A stretch of DNA of 64,000 nt from Ignavibacteriota bacterium (GCA_016218085.1 JACREY010000003.1:62001-126000); one strand, 5' to 3'. Counted from the stretch's first letter, positions 46,483 through 55,899 are shown. Numbers and translations: made by a program. Notes: a model not told the origin generated them from the sequence alone.

Positions 46483-47268
46483 TCACTTATCATAAACCGG
46501 GGGAGACCAGTTTTTCTTTTTATATGAAGTAAGTTCCAATGTAATATTTCCAATTGAAACATTGAATTTTGCCTTTAACGGAACCCTTGCATCGTCATCG
46601 GAAAGCCAGGCCATAAACTCACCGGTTAGCCCGAATACACCTATAAAGTGAGCGGTACCGATAATTTTAACAGCAGACATATCATAGGATTTTAAATCAC
46701 TTGAAACAACATCCTTATTCATATTAAACGAGTAATTCACAGTGGATTCCTGAGAATTAATATAAACCGGGACTATGTAATTTTTGTTAACGAGTGAGTG
46801 TATTCTGGCATTATAAAAAAGCGATAATCCGTCCTGGAATCTTTTCTTCTCGTTAATTTTAATTTCCTTTTTTTCCTCGTTCTGGAAATTCCTGTCACTC
46901 TTGGCTATGATTACACCTTTGTCATAATCAAAAACATAGTCAATATGGTTAATATCCTTTTCCTTGAACTCGGAAGAATAGAACCTGTAAGAATAAAGCG
47001 AATCCCCTTTGCTTAGCATCGTAGATTCAAAAAAATAATTAATCTTAATTAACGGAAGAGCTTCATAATTTTTTAACTCGGCTGTCGCAGTATATTTCTT
47101 CGATGATGCATCATAGCTTGAAATTTTGAATTTCACTTCGCCGAGTTTAATAAAGCCGTAATAAACCTTATAGGAAAGCTCTTCCCCTACCTCGAGAATT
47201 TTATCATGTGGATATAAAACATTGCCCCACAGGACAAATGCAACCAATATGAGTTTTAAAGCTTTCAA
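46483..47268 (-). CDS. DUF3108 periplasmic protein
   Basis: A 261-residue protein with a signal peptide (about 1-20) and a DUF3108 domain recognised by its opening EVGEELSYKVYYGFIKLGEVKFKI spread over residues 26-49 and the later FSVSIGNITLELTSYKKK-type ending. The fold is LolA/LolB-like in related families, and its function is not established. The C-terminal part carries WLSDDDARVPLKAKF, typical for DUF3108. Six bases separate it from the S41 protease gene upstream. Neighbours on both sides are envelope proteins. Confidence 0.85.
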   Translation of the reverse strand: MKALKLILVAFVLWGNVLYPHDKILEVGEELSYKVYYGFIKLGEVKFKISSYDASSKKYTATAELKNYEALPLIKINYFFESTMLSKGDSLYSYRFYSSEFKEKDINHIDYVFDYDKGVIIAKSDRNFQNEEKKEIKINEKKRFQDGLSLFYNARIHSLVNKNYIVPVYINSQESTVNYSFNMNKDVVSSDLKSYDMSAVKIIGTAHFIGVFGLTGEFMAWLSDDDARVPLKAKFNVSIGNITLELTSYKKKNWSPPVYDK

Positions 47269-47274
47269 TCAGAA

Positions 47275-48867
47275 TTACATTTTCATTAGTTTTATTGCTT
47301 CCATGAATAATCCAAGCGCTCTCTGAACCTGGTCGTCATTGCTAACAAACACTGCGTAATTACCTTCGTTGCCCCACAAGTCTCTCGCAATCTGGCTTTT
47401 AATGGATATTTTGATGAAATCAATATCCCTGCTGAACGCAACTGCATCAAATTCTACTTTCTTCTTTCTTGCAAGATCTTTCAGATTGCCAAGCATATTA
47501 TCATCTACAACAAATCCATCTCTGAATTCAATATAATTTTTATATTTGTTTTCAATGCTCTTTCTGTTTGCAGCCAGATATCCTTCGACATATTCATAAA
47601 AGAGATTCAGTCTTCTGAGCTGTACTGTATAGCCGGTAAGTGTATCCAGCTTTACAAAATAGTCAGGAGAAATTCCGCCGCCGCCAAAAACAGATCTGCC
47701 TTTCAGTGTCTTGAAAACCGGACGGGTAGTATCTTTTGTATCTTTATCGTGATATATATTATCGCCTTCGAGAGTATCGAGCATCATTGAATGTTTGTAT
47801 TTTCCGCCTTCATACGGTTTCTGAATGAGTCTTCCTGAGGGTGTATAATACCTTGCAGTAGTTACTCTGAAAGCTGAACCGTCGAACAGGTCAAATTGTC
47901 TCTGTACAAGTCCTTTTCCGAAAGTGGTTTCACCCACAATAAGCCCCCTGTCGAGGTCCTGTATTGCACCTGCAAGTATTTCACTGGCTGATGCGGAACC
48001 TTCATTCACAAGAACTACCAGAGGCAGTTCTGTAAAGCTTCCGCCTGTGGAATTATAAACTTCTTCAAAATCTTTTGTTCTGCTTTTTGTAAAAACTATT
48101 TTCTTTCCTCTCGGGACGAATTCACTTGTTATCTTGAAAGCCTGCTCGAGATAGCCGCCGGGATTTCCTCTGAGGTCAAGCATCAGCATCTTCATTCCCT
48201 GCCCCCTGAGCTTGTTCATCGACTGCATAAATTCATCATATGTAGTTGCAGCAAACCTGGACATCCTTAAATATCCTACATCAGCATTCATCATAAAAGA
48301 AGCATCGACACTGTATAGGGGAATTTTATCTCTCGTAATTTCAAAATCTATCAACTCACCTTTGCCGTATCTTGAGACTGTCACTACTACTTTTGTCCCT
48401 TTCGGACCGCGGAGTTTTTTGGGTACATCTTCCCTTGCAATTTTGACGCATGACTGTCCGTCAATTTTAACAATCTTATCTCCTGCAAGAATTCCGAGCT
48501 TTTCGGAAGGACCGCCGCTGATTGGTGAAACCACGGTCAGAGTATCGTTAATAACATCGAATTCAACCCCAATACCATCGAAGCTTCCCTGAAAATCTTC
48601 ATTTACCCTTTTTAGTTGTTCCTGGCTTATATATGTGGAATGCGGGTCCAGCTCGTCAAGAAGTCCTCTTATGGCAGCTTCGGTCAGCTTCTGAGTATCG
48701 ATGTTATCCACATAATATCTGGAAGTTATTCCAAGTACATCAGCAAACTTCTTAACCTGGTCGGATACCTTGTCATCCGAAATTGCATTTTGAATCTTCA
48801 TTCCCGCTACAATGCCAATAATCAAAAGCACTAAAAGCAACGGAAACATTAATTTTTTGTGAATCAT
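47275..48867 (-). CDS. C-terminal processing peptidase, S41 family
   Basis: Periplasmic serine protease that trims proteins at or near the C-terminus. The 530-residue protein has an N-terminal membrane segment (about 7-24), a PDZ domain (about 90-165, with GIGVEFDVINDTLTVVSP and GILAGDKIVKIDGQSC), and the S41 core with LDLRGNPGGYLEQA, the Ser motif NEGSASASEILAG and the Lys motif GETTFGKGLVQ, so the Ser-Lys dyad is complete. A C-terminal helical tail of about 130 residues follows. It heads the unit with DUF3108 and lolA. Confidence 0.93.
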   Translation of the reverse strand: MIHKKLMFPLLLVLLIIGIVAGMKIQNAISDDKVSDQVKKFADVLGITSRYYVDNIDTQKLTEAAIRGLLDELDPHSTYISQEQLKRVNEDFQGSFDGIGVEFDVINDTLTVVSPISGGPSEKLGILAGDKIVKIDGQSCVKIAREDVPKKLRGPKGTKVVVTVSRYGKGELIDFEITRDKIPLYSVDASFMMNADVGYLRMSRFAATTYDEFMQSMNKLRGQGMKMLMLDLRGNPGGYLEQAFKITSEFVPRGKKIVFTKSRTKDFEEVYNSTGGSFTELPLVVLVNEGSASASEILAGAIQDLDRGLIVGETTFGKGLVQRQFDLFDGSAFRVTTARYYTPSGRLIQKPYEGGKYKHSMMLDTLEGDNIYHDKDTKDTTRPVFKTLKGRSVFGGGGISPDYFVKLDTLTGYTVQLRRLNLFYEYVEGYLAANRKSIENKYKNYIEFRDGFVVDDNMLGNLKDLARKKKVEFDAVAFSRDIDFIKISIKSQIARDLWGNEGNYAVFVSNDDQVQRALGLFMEAIKLMKM

Positions 48868-49000
48868 AGATTTAATATGTTTTCTTATAAATTAATACAA
48901 TTTTAATTAAAATAAGTTCCATAAAAACAGACACAATTGCATAAACGTAAATAATTAGTTTTACAGTCCCTTACAATTTTCATTTAATATAATACGGCAT

Positions 49001-50260
49001 TTAAAAAAATAACAGCCATAAAATAAAATAAAACGGAAGTAAAATTAAAAATGAATAATACATATATTCGACAAAGTTGGGTATTTTCACTCTTCTTATC
49101 TTATGTTCCGCAATTGATTTGGCCATAAAATTCGGTCCGTTTCCAATGTAAGTCATCGCGCCGAAAAAAACAGACGACACCGATATCGCAGTAATAAACT
49201 GTTCTCCCGACAAAGTGAATCTTCCGACATCAGAAGCTGAGTTAATATCGAGTCCCTGATTAGCCATTGCCATTGCAAGGAAGTTTAAATAAGCAGGAGC
49301 ATTATCGAGAAAACTTGTAAGCAATCCGCAGCCCCAGTAAAAACCATCTACGCTGGTCAGACCCAGTGATTTTGCATGTCCCGAGAGATAGGAAATAGCA
49401 GGAACCATAGTTATGAAAATTCCTATAAACAGGATTGCTACTTCCTTTATCGGTTCAAGATTAAAATTATTTGTTTTGTAAATATTCTTCGGAGTAATTT
49501 TATAAGAAAGCAATACTGCAAGAAGCATAACGGCTTCCCTTAAAAAAAGTGGTTTTGTGATAAAAACAGCCCCGATAATGATTCCAAGAGGAATTATATT
49601 TTGAAATCCTCCATATTGTATTTCCTCCCCTTTTTCTTCGACTTCTTCCTGCATTTTCAAACTTGCCTTTTTAAAATTATTTCTATCTAAAAAATAAAAC
49701 AAAATAAGCAGGTATATATTTACCAACAACCAGAAAGGGAGCATATGGCTTGTAATCCAGAAAAAGGGAATACCTTTTATATAGCCCAGAAATAAGGGTG
49801 GATCACCAATAGGAAGCAGCGATCCGCCAACGTTGCAGACAATAAATATAAAAAATATAAGGTGAAAAGGCCTGAAGTGATATTCATTCGAACTTAAATA
49901 AGGACGGATTAGGAGCATTGCAGCACCTGTCGTTCCGAATAAATTTGCTATAACTGCCCCAGTTGCCAGCAGGGCAACGTTTTTCAAAGGGGATGCCTTG
50001 CCTTTTATTTTAAAGCTTATACCGCCGGAAACAACAAATAGGCTGAACAGCAAAGTTATAAAGCTAACATACTCCTCTATTGAATGTAGAACATCGCTGA
50101 ATTTTCCTGAAAACAGATAATAGAGAAAAACAGCAACGGCCAGTATAACCGAAACATAAGGATAGTTTTTATGCCACCACTTTTCATTTATAAACGGCAT
50201 TAATGCTATCGACAACAGCAGCAGCACGAACGGAAATATTAAAATAAGTTCGGTTGACAT
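49001..50260 (-). CDS. NhaD/ArsB-superfamily ion transporter, probable Na+/H+ antiporter
   Basis: A 419-residue membrane protein with about 11-12 helices of the ion-transporter superfamily. It shows the ATGAVIANLFGTTGAAMLLIRP pattern around residues 95-118 and the closing FGAMTYIGNGPNFMAKSIAE near 375, features shared with NhaD-type sodium/proton antiporters and citrate/arsenite-type carriers. Substrate is inferred, not shown. It lies downstream of nuoM, separated by a terminator, on the same strand. A short polar loop with acidic residues (MQEEVEEKGEEI) sits in the middle. Confidence 0.8.
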   Translation of the reverse strand: MSTELILIFPFVLLLLSIALMPFINEKWWHKNYPYVSVILAVAVFLYYLFSGKFSDVLHSIEEYVSFITLLFSLFVVSGGISFKIKGKASPLKNVALLATGAVIANLFGTTGAAMLLIRPYLSSNEYHFRPFHLIFFIFIVCNVGGSLLPIGDPPLFLGYIKGIPFFWITSHMLPFWLLVNIYLLILFYFLDRNNFKKASLKMQEEVEEKGEEIQYGGFQNIIPLGIIIGAVFITKPLFLREAVMLLAVLLSYKITPKNIYKTNNFNLEPIKEVAILFIGIFITMVPAISYLSGHAKSLGLTSVDGFYWGCGLLTSFLDNAPAYLNFLAMAMANQGLDINSASDVGRFTLSGEQFITAISVSSVFFGAMTYIGNGPNFMAKSIAEHKIRRVKIPNFVEYMYYSFLILLPFYFILWLLFF

Positions 50261-50287
50261 ATTTAATTATTTTTACGTTATATAGAA

Positions 50288-50324
50288 AAAGGTGTTTCAC
50301 TTTCATTTTAAGAGAAACACCTTT
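50288..50324 (-). terminator. Terminator of nuoM
   Basis: AAAGGTGTTTC and GAAACACCTTT form an 11-bp perfect stem with a 15-base AT-rich loop, 20 bases past the nuoM stop. On the minus strand the stem ends in TTTTT. It implies that the antiporter gene has its own promoter. Confidence 0.82.
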
Positions 50325-50344
50325 CCTGTATTTATATGAAAATT

Positions 50345-51883
50345 TTATTTCTTTTCGTTTCCCTGTGTTTCCATCAAGGTTTTAGCTTTTTCGTAGTTCA
50401 TTAAAACCTTTTTAACGCTGCTTTCAGATAACTTCAGGAACGTATTCGGCTGAACTCCTATCCAGACAATAAAAAACAAAACAGGAAGCATGTATGACAT
50501 TTCAAATTTGCTTATATCCTTAACAGCTTTATTCTCTTCTTTTTCGAGCGGTCCCAGCATTACACGCTGATAAAGCCAGAGAAGATATACAGCTGAAAAT
50601 ATCACTGCTGTCGATGAGAGTATTGTATACAGGCTGCTGTGCAGGTTTTGCGAATTATAAGATCCAATCAGGATTAGAAACTCACCGATAAAACCGTTAA
50701 GTCCGGGTAAACCGATTGACGACAAACTGACAATCAGGAATACAACTGAAAAGACAGGCATTACTTTCATCAATCCTCCGAACTGTGCAATTTCTTTTGT
50801 ATGCCTTCTTTCATATATCATACCAACGATAAGGAAGAGGGCTCCGGTCGATAAACCGTGATTTATCATCTGAATCACGCTTCCCTGCATTGCCTCCTGA
50901 GTAAGGGCAAAAGTGCCAAGCACAATAAAGCCAAGATGGCTTACGGAGGAATATGCAATAAGCTTTTTCATATCTTTCTGAACTATTGAAAGCAGTGCAC
51001 CGTAAATTATTCCAATTACAGCAAGCACAGCCACATAAGGCGTCAGTTTTATAAAAGCAGAGGGGAACAATGAAAGGGAAAATCTTATAAGACCGTATGT
51101 ACCCATCTTAAGAAGTAAAGCGGCCAGAATCACACTTCCCGCCGTTGGAGCCTGAACGTGCGCATCCGGCAGCCAGGTATGAAAAGGAAAAAGAGGTACT
51201 TTAATCAGAAATCCGAGTGAAAAAAGAATAAATAAATAAATCTGCTTATCAAGCGGCAGGTAAACGGAAAAAGTCATTATCCGCGGAATCTCCATAGTAA
51301 TAATTCCTGAAATGGCCTGAACCTGGAATGCAAGCCAGATTATCCCTACAAGCAGAAGAACGCTGCCAAACATAGTGAATATGAAGAACTTGACAGTAGC
51401 ATAAATTCTGTTTTCCGAACCCCATATACCAATCATAAAATACATCGGTATCAATATAAACTCCCAGAATACATAAAATAAAATCATATCCAGAGCCGCA
51501 AAAACTCCGATAAGCGAACCTTCTAGCAAAAGCATCAGGAAATAAAATTCTTTTTGCCTGAACTTAATCGTATTCCAGGAAGCCAGAATGCTTATCGGCA
51601 TTATGAATGTTGTAAGCAGAATTAGTAATAATGATATTCCGTCTATTCCAACGTAGTAATAAGAATTTACTGAAGGAATCCAGACGGTTTTTTCCACAAA
51701 CTGGAAATCCTGCAATTCTGTATTAAAAGTAAAATATAAAACCAGCGAAAGTATAAAAACCGCTAGAGATACAAACAGGGTATATGATTTAATTTGCTTT
51801 TCCCATTCTTTTTTAAAAAATAAAAGAGGTATTGAAAAAAGTACAGGAATAAATATCAATATGCTTAATATATGCTGCTGCAA
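50345..51883 (-). CDS. nuoM: NADH-quinone oxidoreductase subunit M-like proton channel protein
   Basis: A 512-residue membrane protein with about 14 helices, of the complex I antiporter-like family. Key charged residues are in place: Glu141 (FWEFILIPMYF), Lys228 (FLIKVPLFPFHTWLPDAH) and Lys259 (LLLKMGTYGL). Length and the LPDAHVQAPTAGSVILA segment are typical of NuoM. However, the genes usually on either side (nuoL, nuoN) are absent: the neighbours are an NhaD-like transporter and an NAD-binding protein. It may be a scattered complex I gene or a separate respiratory/antiport module. Confidence 0.92.
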   Translation of the reverse strand: MQQHILSILIFIPVLFSIPLLFFKKEWEKQIKSYTLFVSLAVFILSLVLYFTFNTELQDFQFVEKTVWIPSVNSYYYVGIDGISLLLILLTTFIMPISILASWNTIKFRQKEFYFLMLLLEGSLIGVFAALDMILFYVFWEFILIPMYFMIGIWGSENRIYATVKFFIFTMFGSVLLLVGIIWLAFQVQAISGIITMEIPRIMTFSVYLPLDKQIYLFILFSLGFLIKVPLFPFHTWLPDAHVQAPTAGSVILAALLLKMGTYGLIRFSLSLFPSAFIKLTPYVAVLAVIGIIYGALLSIVQKDMKKLIAYSSVSHLGFIVLGTFALTQEAMQGSVIQMINHGLSTGALFLIVGMIYERRHTKEIAQFGGLMKVMPVFSVVFLIVSLSSIGLPGLNGFIGEFLILIGSYNSQNLHSSLYTILSSTAVIFSAVYLLWLYQRVMLGPLEKEENKAVKDISKFEMSYMLPVLFFIVWIGVQPNTFLKLSESSVKKVLMNYEKAKTLMETQGNEKK

Positions 51884-51906
51884 TTCCGAATATTTTTATT
51901 AATAAA

Positions 51907-53604
51907 TTAACCTTTCATTCTTAAGCCTTTTTCCTCGTTAATAAATATCCATCCGACCACTTTCCCGATATTTATGTCCTTGAAATTATCCCAGTAATCG
52001 GCATTGAATACATATCTCGAACTGTAGGTATCATCATAAAGTCTTTCTGTATCCTTTATAATGTTGACAAATCTTTCTTTCCAAAGTTTCCAGTTGCCCT
52101 GTCTCAGGTCAAACCATCCGTCTGTAGCCCATTTATCAATTTTACTTTTCGTAATATTAATTAATTCACCTTCTGCTTTTGACGGTATTATCACCAGAGG
52201 TCCCCTGATTAATTCTCTACCATTGGGTAATAATATCGGAACACCAATTGAAACTAATTCATTCCTTAATTTCGGATTATTCTTCAGATAATTAGTAATT
52301 TTTCCGGATGCATTTGCAGGTTTATCTTTTATAAAACTGCTGAAGTTTTTGTATATTAACCTGATTAAATGAGCTTCGTATAATAGTTTCGAAAGGCGCG
52401 GAGGTCCGAGCATCTCGAAAGCTACAGAATGAGTCTTGTGCTTTTTTTCGAGTTCCTTAATTTTCTTTGCCGCAGTATGCTGGAGGAATCCCGCCCTGTA
52501 TGACGGCTCCATTGCAGAGGAATCAAGCGCGCTGATAATATCATTTCCGGTATTTCCGCCGGTCAGTTCCCTGTAAATATTTTCGGCAATTTCTTCGGGT
52601 GTTACAAATTCCATTTGTCCGTTCGTTGTAATGGCTTCAAATTCACCGCTCGAAAATATTCCGTTTTCTCCCGTATCGATATAAACCGTCTTGAAATTAC
52701 CTGTTTCCTTGTATTTTTTTTCTGCCTCTCTCGAAAATTTATCTGAGAGCTTTATAGTTTCATTAAACTTAATATCATAAAGTTTTATGGGTCTTCCGCC
52801 TTTTCTTATATCACCGTATGTGATTTTTTTCCATGCAATAGCTGCTGTAGGCTTGATTTCCTTAATTCTAGGTCCATCCGGCGTCCTTGCCATCAGGAAA
52901 AGCAGCAGAGTATGTGCTCCGGCAACAGAAGACTTGCTGAGCAGAACTCTGGAGGGCTTTTCTTCGCTGTGAGTGAAAGGAATATTCAGGCCCATTCCAC
53001 CCGTTCCGCTGGTGCCAACCTTAAAATAATATTTGGTATTTAACTTAACCATTGAATTATAAAGTATCTGCACGTGCCTGATAAGCTGCGGTACATATGA
53101 TGCACAAATTAGTTTTTCCACGCTGTTCTGAAGTGCATCGTAATTTTTTTCTTTCTTGTTTTCGGTAATCTTTAGAACATCCTGGTAAGAGCTGTATATA
53201 TTCTGATATGCAATTCCGGTTGCCGTATTTATGCAGTCAATGATTATGTCCGGTTTGAATTGTTCCAGCATTTTGTAAATGCATGATGCCTTAAGCATTT
53301 TTTCATCAAGCTCATCCACCATGTCATGGATAATCTTGTTTCTTTTTACCGGATCTTCGAGAAGTTCGTTTCTGTTTGTATCCTTGAATTCATGTCGGAC
53401 AAAAATATTTCCCCAGAATGGTTTAAAAACATTTTTCTTACCGGTTTCTTTTGCAAGTGATTTGCAAATATCTTCAGCCTCGTGCTTTAGCAAGGAAGTA
53501 AGTATAACCTGTTTGGGATTCCCTTCCAGTATTTTCCTTGCTGTTGCAGAGCCGACAAGTCCCCAACCTCCTAAAATGAGTACTTTTTTGTTTTGTATAT
53601 CCAT
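51907..53604 (-). CDS. Large NAD(P)-binding Rossmann protein of unknown function
   Basis: A 565-residue protein starting with a dinucleotide-binding motif (VLILGGWGLVGSATARKIL), as in epimerases and short-chain dehydrogenases. Further recognisable parts are DIIIDCINTATGIAYQNIY near 123-141 and KYYFKVGTSGTGGMGLNIPFTHS near 192-214. The remaining 350 residues, including KTHSVAFEMLGPPRLSKLLYEAHL near 375-398, match no family I can name. Length is well above usual SDR enzymes, so it has extra domains. Substrate unknown. It lies 23 bases upstream of nuoM and five bases downstream of the GNAT gene, in one likely operon. Confidence 0.75.
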   Translation of the reverse strand: MDIQNKKVLILGGWGLVGSATARKILEGNPKQVILTSLLKHEAEDICKSLAKETGKKNVFKPFWGNIFVRHEFKDTNRNELLEDPVKRNKIIHDMVDELDEKMLKASCIYKMLEQFKPDIIIDCINTATGIAYQNIYSSYQDVLKITENKKEKNYDALQNSVEKLICASYVPQLIRHVQILYNSMVKLNTKYYFKVGTSGTGGMGLNIPFTHSEEKPSRVLLSKSSVAGAHTLLLFLMARTPDGPRIKEIKPTAAIAWKKITYGDIRKGGRPIKLYDIKFNETIKLSDKFSREAEKKYKETGNFKTVYIDTGENGIFSSGEFEAITTNGQMEFVTPEEIAENIYRELTGGNTGNDIISALDSSAMEPSYRAGFLQHTAAKKIKELEKKHKTHSVAFEMLGPPRLSKLLYEAHLIRLIYKNFSSFIKDKPANASGKITNYLKNNPKLRNELVSIGVPILLPNGRELIRGPLVIIPSKAEGELINITKSKIDKWATDGWFDLRQGNWKLWKERFVNIIKDTERLYDDTYSSRYVFNADYWDNFKDINIGKVVGWIFINEEKGLRMKG

Positions 53605-53608
53605 AATA

Positions 53609-54160
53609 TTATTTGGTTGAAATTGTGAATAAGTTGTAATGTAATTTTATATTAAGTGAAACATTTTCACTGTAGAGTTTTTCTGTTATTTCTGTATGCA
53701 GCCTGTTCGATTTCTTAAAACCCAGTTTCCTGAGTAGTTTTTCAGCAAGCTTGTTGCTTTTTATCGAATATGCAATTATATATTTAAAAAGTTTCTCTTT
53801 TAAAAGATAATCGATAAGGGTTTTCGTTATTATATATCCTGTTTCGAATCCTCGGAAACCCTTTGCAAGCACAATGGAAAGCTCGCAGGCATCCTCGAAG
53901 CATTCATTCCATTTATAGTTTATATATCCGATATACTGCCGCTTGAACCTGACAGCATACCAGACCTGCCTTTTGCATTTTGAATTTGAATCAACCCATT
54001 TCTTAACGTTATTACGGGATTTAAGCATCAGGTATTCGGGGCTGATAAAACCTTTGACAATCTCTTCGTTAAATATACCGTGGATAAGATCATAAAGTTT
54101 ATCATCGCCTGATTTAAACTTTACCAAATCATAGATTTTTCCTTTAACTAATCTCTTCAA
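53609..54160 (-). CDS. GNAT-family N-acetyltransferase
   Basis: A 183-residue protein with a GNAT fold, close to ribosomal-protein-type (RimJ/RimL-like) acetyltransferases: RQVWYAVRFKRQYIGYINYK for the central strands, VLAKGFRGFETGYIITKTLIDYLL for the acetyl-CoA loop, and AYSIKSNKLAEKLLRKLGFKK for the closing helix-strand. Substrate not predictable. The chosen start is a TTG at 54160, since no ATG is available nearby in frame. It heads a unit with the 565-residue Rossmann protein and nuoM. Confidence 0.82.
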   Translation of the reverse strand: MKRLVKGKIYDLVKFKSGDDKLYDLIHGIFNEEIVKGFISPEYLMLKSRNNVKKWVDSNSKCKRQVWYAVRFKRQYIGYINYKWNECFEDACELSIVLAKGFRGFETGYIITKTLIDYLLKEKLFKYIIAYSIKSNKLAEKLLRKLGFKKSNRLHTEITEKLYSENVSLNIKLHYNLFTISTK

Positions 54161-54235
54161 TTTCTTTCTTTTTTATTTTTACAAAACAGTAAAACGGATA
54201 ATAAAAAACTGCAGATTCCGGAATAAAATCAAAAA

Positions 54236-54736
54236 TTACATGAATAAATACGGTTTCCAGTCTTCTTCGACGTCACCTGCGAAATTTTTTATAAATGTTA
54301 TGTGCGAAGGTTTTTTTGGTTTCGAACGCAAACTCATTTTTGAGTCCTCCGGCGTCCTGTCCCCTTTTTTGTTATTACACCTTATACAGGCCGTAACCAG
54401 ATTCTCCCACGTTTCATCTCCGCCCTTCGATTTCGGTATTACATGGTCAATTGTCAGGTTTGTGGTAGAACCGCAATACTGACACTTGTGGTTGTCCCGC
54501 CTTAAAATATTTTTTCTTGATAAAATTATTTTTTTGAATGGGACTCTTACGAAGACCGATAACCGAACAATGCTCGGATATTCAAAAGACCTGTAAACAG
54601 ACCTGATTTTTTTCCCGTTCAGCTTGCTTATGATTTCTGCCTTGCCTAAATATGCAAGAACCACTGCCCGCCAGACATTACATATAGTAATCGGTTCATA
54701 GTTCTGATTCAGAACCAGAACCTTGCCGTTAAGCAG
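54236..54736 (-). CDS. HNH endonuclease domain protein, non-canonical start likely
   Basis: Small HNH nuclease of the type common in Bacteroidota, actinobacteria and cyanobacteria. Zinc cysteines (CQYCG and CIRCNNKKG) flank the catalytic TIDHVIPKSKGGDETWENL. An ATG/GTG-based call starts at GTG 54664 (142 residues), but the family-typical N-terminus KVLVLNQNYEPITICNVW is encoded in frame just upstream. A stop bounds the frame beyond 54790, and no ATG, GTG or TTG lies between. The best candidate is CTG at 54736 with AAGG six bases before, giving 166 residues. Role unknown; not part of the Cas9 locus. Confidence 0.75.
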   Translation of the reverse strand: MLNGKVLVLNQNYEPITICNVWRAVVLAYLGKAEIISKLNGKKIRSVYRSFEYPSIVRLSVFVRVPFKKIILSRKNILRRDNHKCQYCGSTTNLTIDHVIPKSKGGDETWENLVTACIRCNNKKGDRTPEDSKMSLRSKPKKPSHITFIKNFAGDVEEDWKPYLFM

Positions 54737-54856
54737 GTTTACCTTGCGGGGTTTTCTATTTGTAGTTTCTGAATCGTGGAAGACAAATACCCTCCATAGT
54801 TTAATTAAACCTTATAATTTAATGATATTTAAAAGAATAATCAATCAATTAAATGT

Positions 54857-55828
54857 TCAGTGCAGTACGGGATTTTTATCCCCGAACTTTTCAGGAAAAA
54901 TATTCATATCATCCAGAATTTTCATAAGCTCTTTCACCTGTTTTGCAGATTCCCTGACCATCTTCATTTCCTCCCCATTCAATTTCAGTTCAATTATTTT
55001 TTCTATTCCGTTTTTTCCCAGCACAACAGGCACTCCGAGATGTAAATCTTTAAGTCCGTATTCTCCGTTGAGCGCTGCACAAACAGGAAAAACTCTTCTT
55101 GAATTTTTCACTATCGCTTCTGCCATCTGTGCCGCTGCTGCACCGGGTGCATACCAGGCAGATGTACCCATCAGGTTTACAAGCTCTGTTCCCCCTTTCT
55201 TGGTGCGCTCGATTATTGAATTCAGTTTTTCGGATGAAATGAGTTCATTTACGGGGATGCCTGCTACTGTTGTGTATCTGGGAAGCGGAACCATAGAATC
55301 CCCGTGCCCGCCCATCAGTATTGCGTGAATGCTCTTGGGCGAAATGTTCAGTTCACTTGCAAGAAATGATTTATACCTTGCAGTATCGAGTATTCCCGCC
55401 ATTCCGAATACCCTGCTTGATGACTTTTTTGAAGCAAGAAAAGCAGCATAGGTCATAACATCAAGAGGATTTGAAACAACAATTAAAATAGCATCCGGAG
55501 AGTACTTAACAATATTTTCCGTGACTTCCTTCACTATCAATGCATTTGTATGAATCAAATCATCCCGGGACATACCCGGCTTCCGGGGCAGACCTGCTGT
55601 AATAACTACGACATCAGAATCCTTTGTTGCTTCATAATCATTGCTTACACCCTCAACCCTGGTATCGAAACTTTGAATTGCCGATGCCTGCCATATATCC
55701 AGAGCTTTTCCCTTGGTAATCCCCTCTTTTATATCGACCAGTATAATCTCTTCGGCTATTTCTTTTTCTGCCATTTCGGTTGCACAGGTTGTGCCTACAT
55801 TTCCCGCGCCTACAACTGTTATTTTCAT
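54857..55828 (-). CDS. mdh: Malate dehydrogenase
   Basis: NAD-dependent conversion of malate and oxaloacetate in the citric acid cycle. The 323-residue protein has GAGNVGTTCA (nucleotide binding), VVVITAGLPRKPGMSRDDL (mobile loop with catalytic Arg), IVVSNPLDVMTY, and the active-site His in ILMGGHGDSMVP. The arginines in the GLPRKPGMSR loop point to malate rather than lactate specificity. It follows coaE on the same strand, after coaE's terminator, so it has its own promoter in the 26-71 base gap. Confidence 0.96.
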   Translation of the reverse strand: MKITVVGAGNVGTTCATEMAEKEIAEEIILVDIKEGITKGKALDIWQASAIQSFDTRVEGVSNDYEATKDSDVVVITAGLPRKPGMSRDDLIHTNALIVKEVTENIVKYSPDAILIVVSNPLDVMTYAAFLASKKSSSRVFGMAGILDTARYKSFLASELNISPKSIHAILMGGHGDSMVPLPRYTTVAGIPVNELISSEKLNSIIERTKKGGTELVNLMGTSAWYAPGAAAAQMAEAIVKNSRRVFPVCAALNGEYGLKDLHLGVPVVLGKNGIEKIIELKLNGEEMKMVRESAKQVKELMKILDDMNIFPEKFGDKNPVLH

Positions 55829-55852
55829 AAATAAATTTTTTTATTAAAAAAA

Positions 55853-55873
55853 ATGCCACCTGAAAGATGGCAT
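55853..55873 (-). terminator. Terminator of coaE
   Basis: ATGCCA and TGGCAT form a 6-bp stem with a 9-base loop that can add inner pairs. On the minus strand eight T follow. It lies 27 bases past the coaE stop and just upstream of mdh. Confidence 0.8.
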
Positions 55874-55899
55874 GTATATATAATCAGTAATTTAAATTA

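Noticed and set aside
54236-54664. HNH nuclease as part of a defence system or of the Cas9 locus
   Set aside because: It is more than 50 kb from cas9, among housekeeping genes, and belongs to a widespread stand-alone HNH family.
54740-54795. Upstream out-of-frame ATG as the true HNH start
   Set aside because: That frame hits a stop codon after 13 codons, so it could work only with a frameshift or sequencing error.
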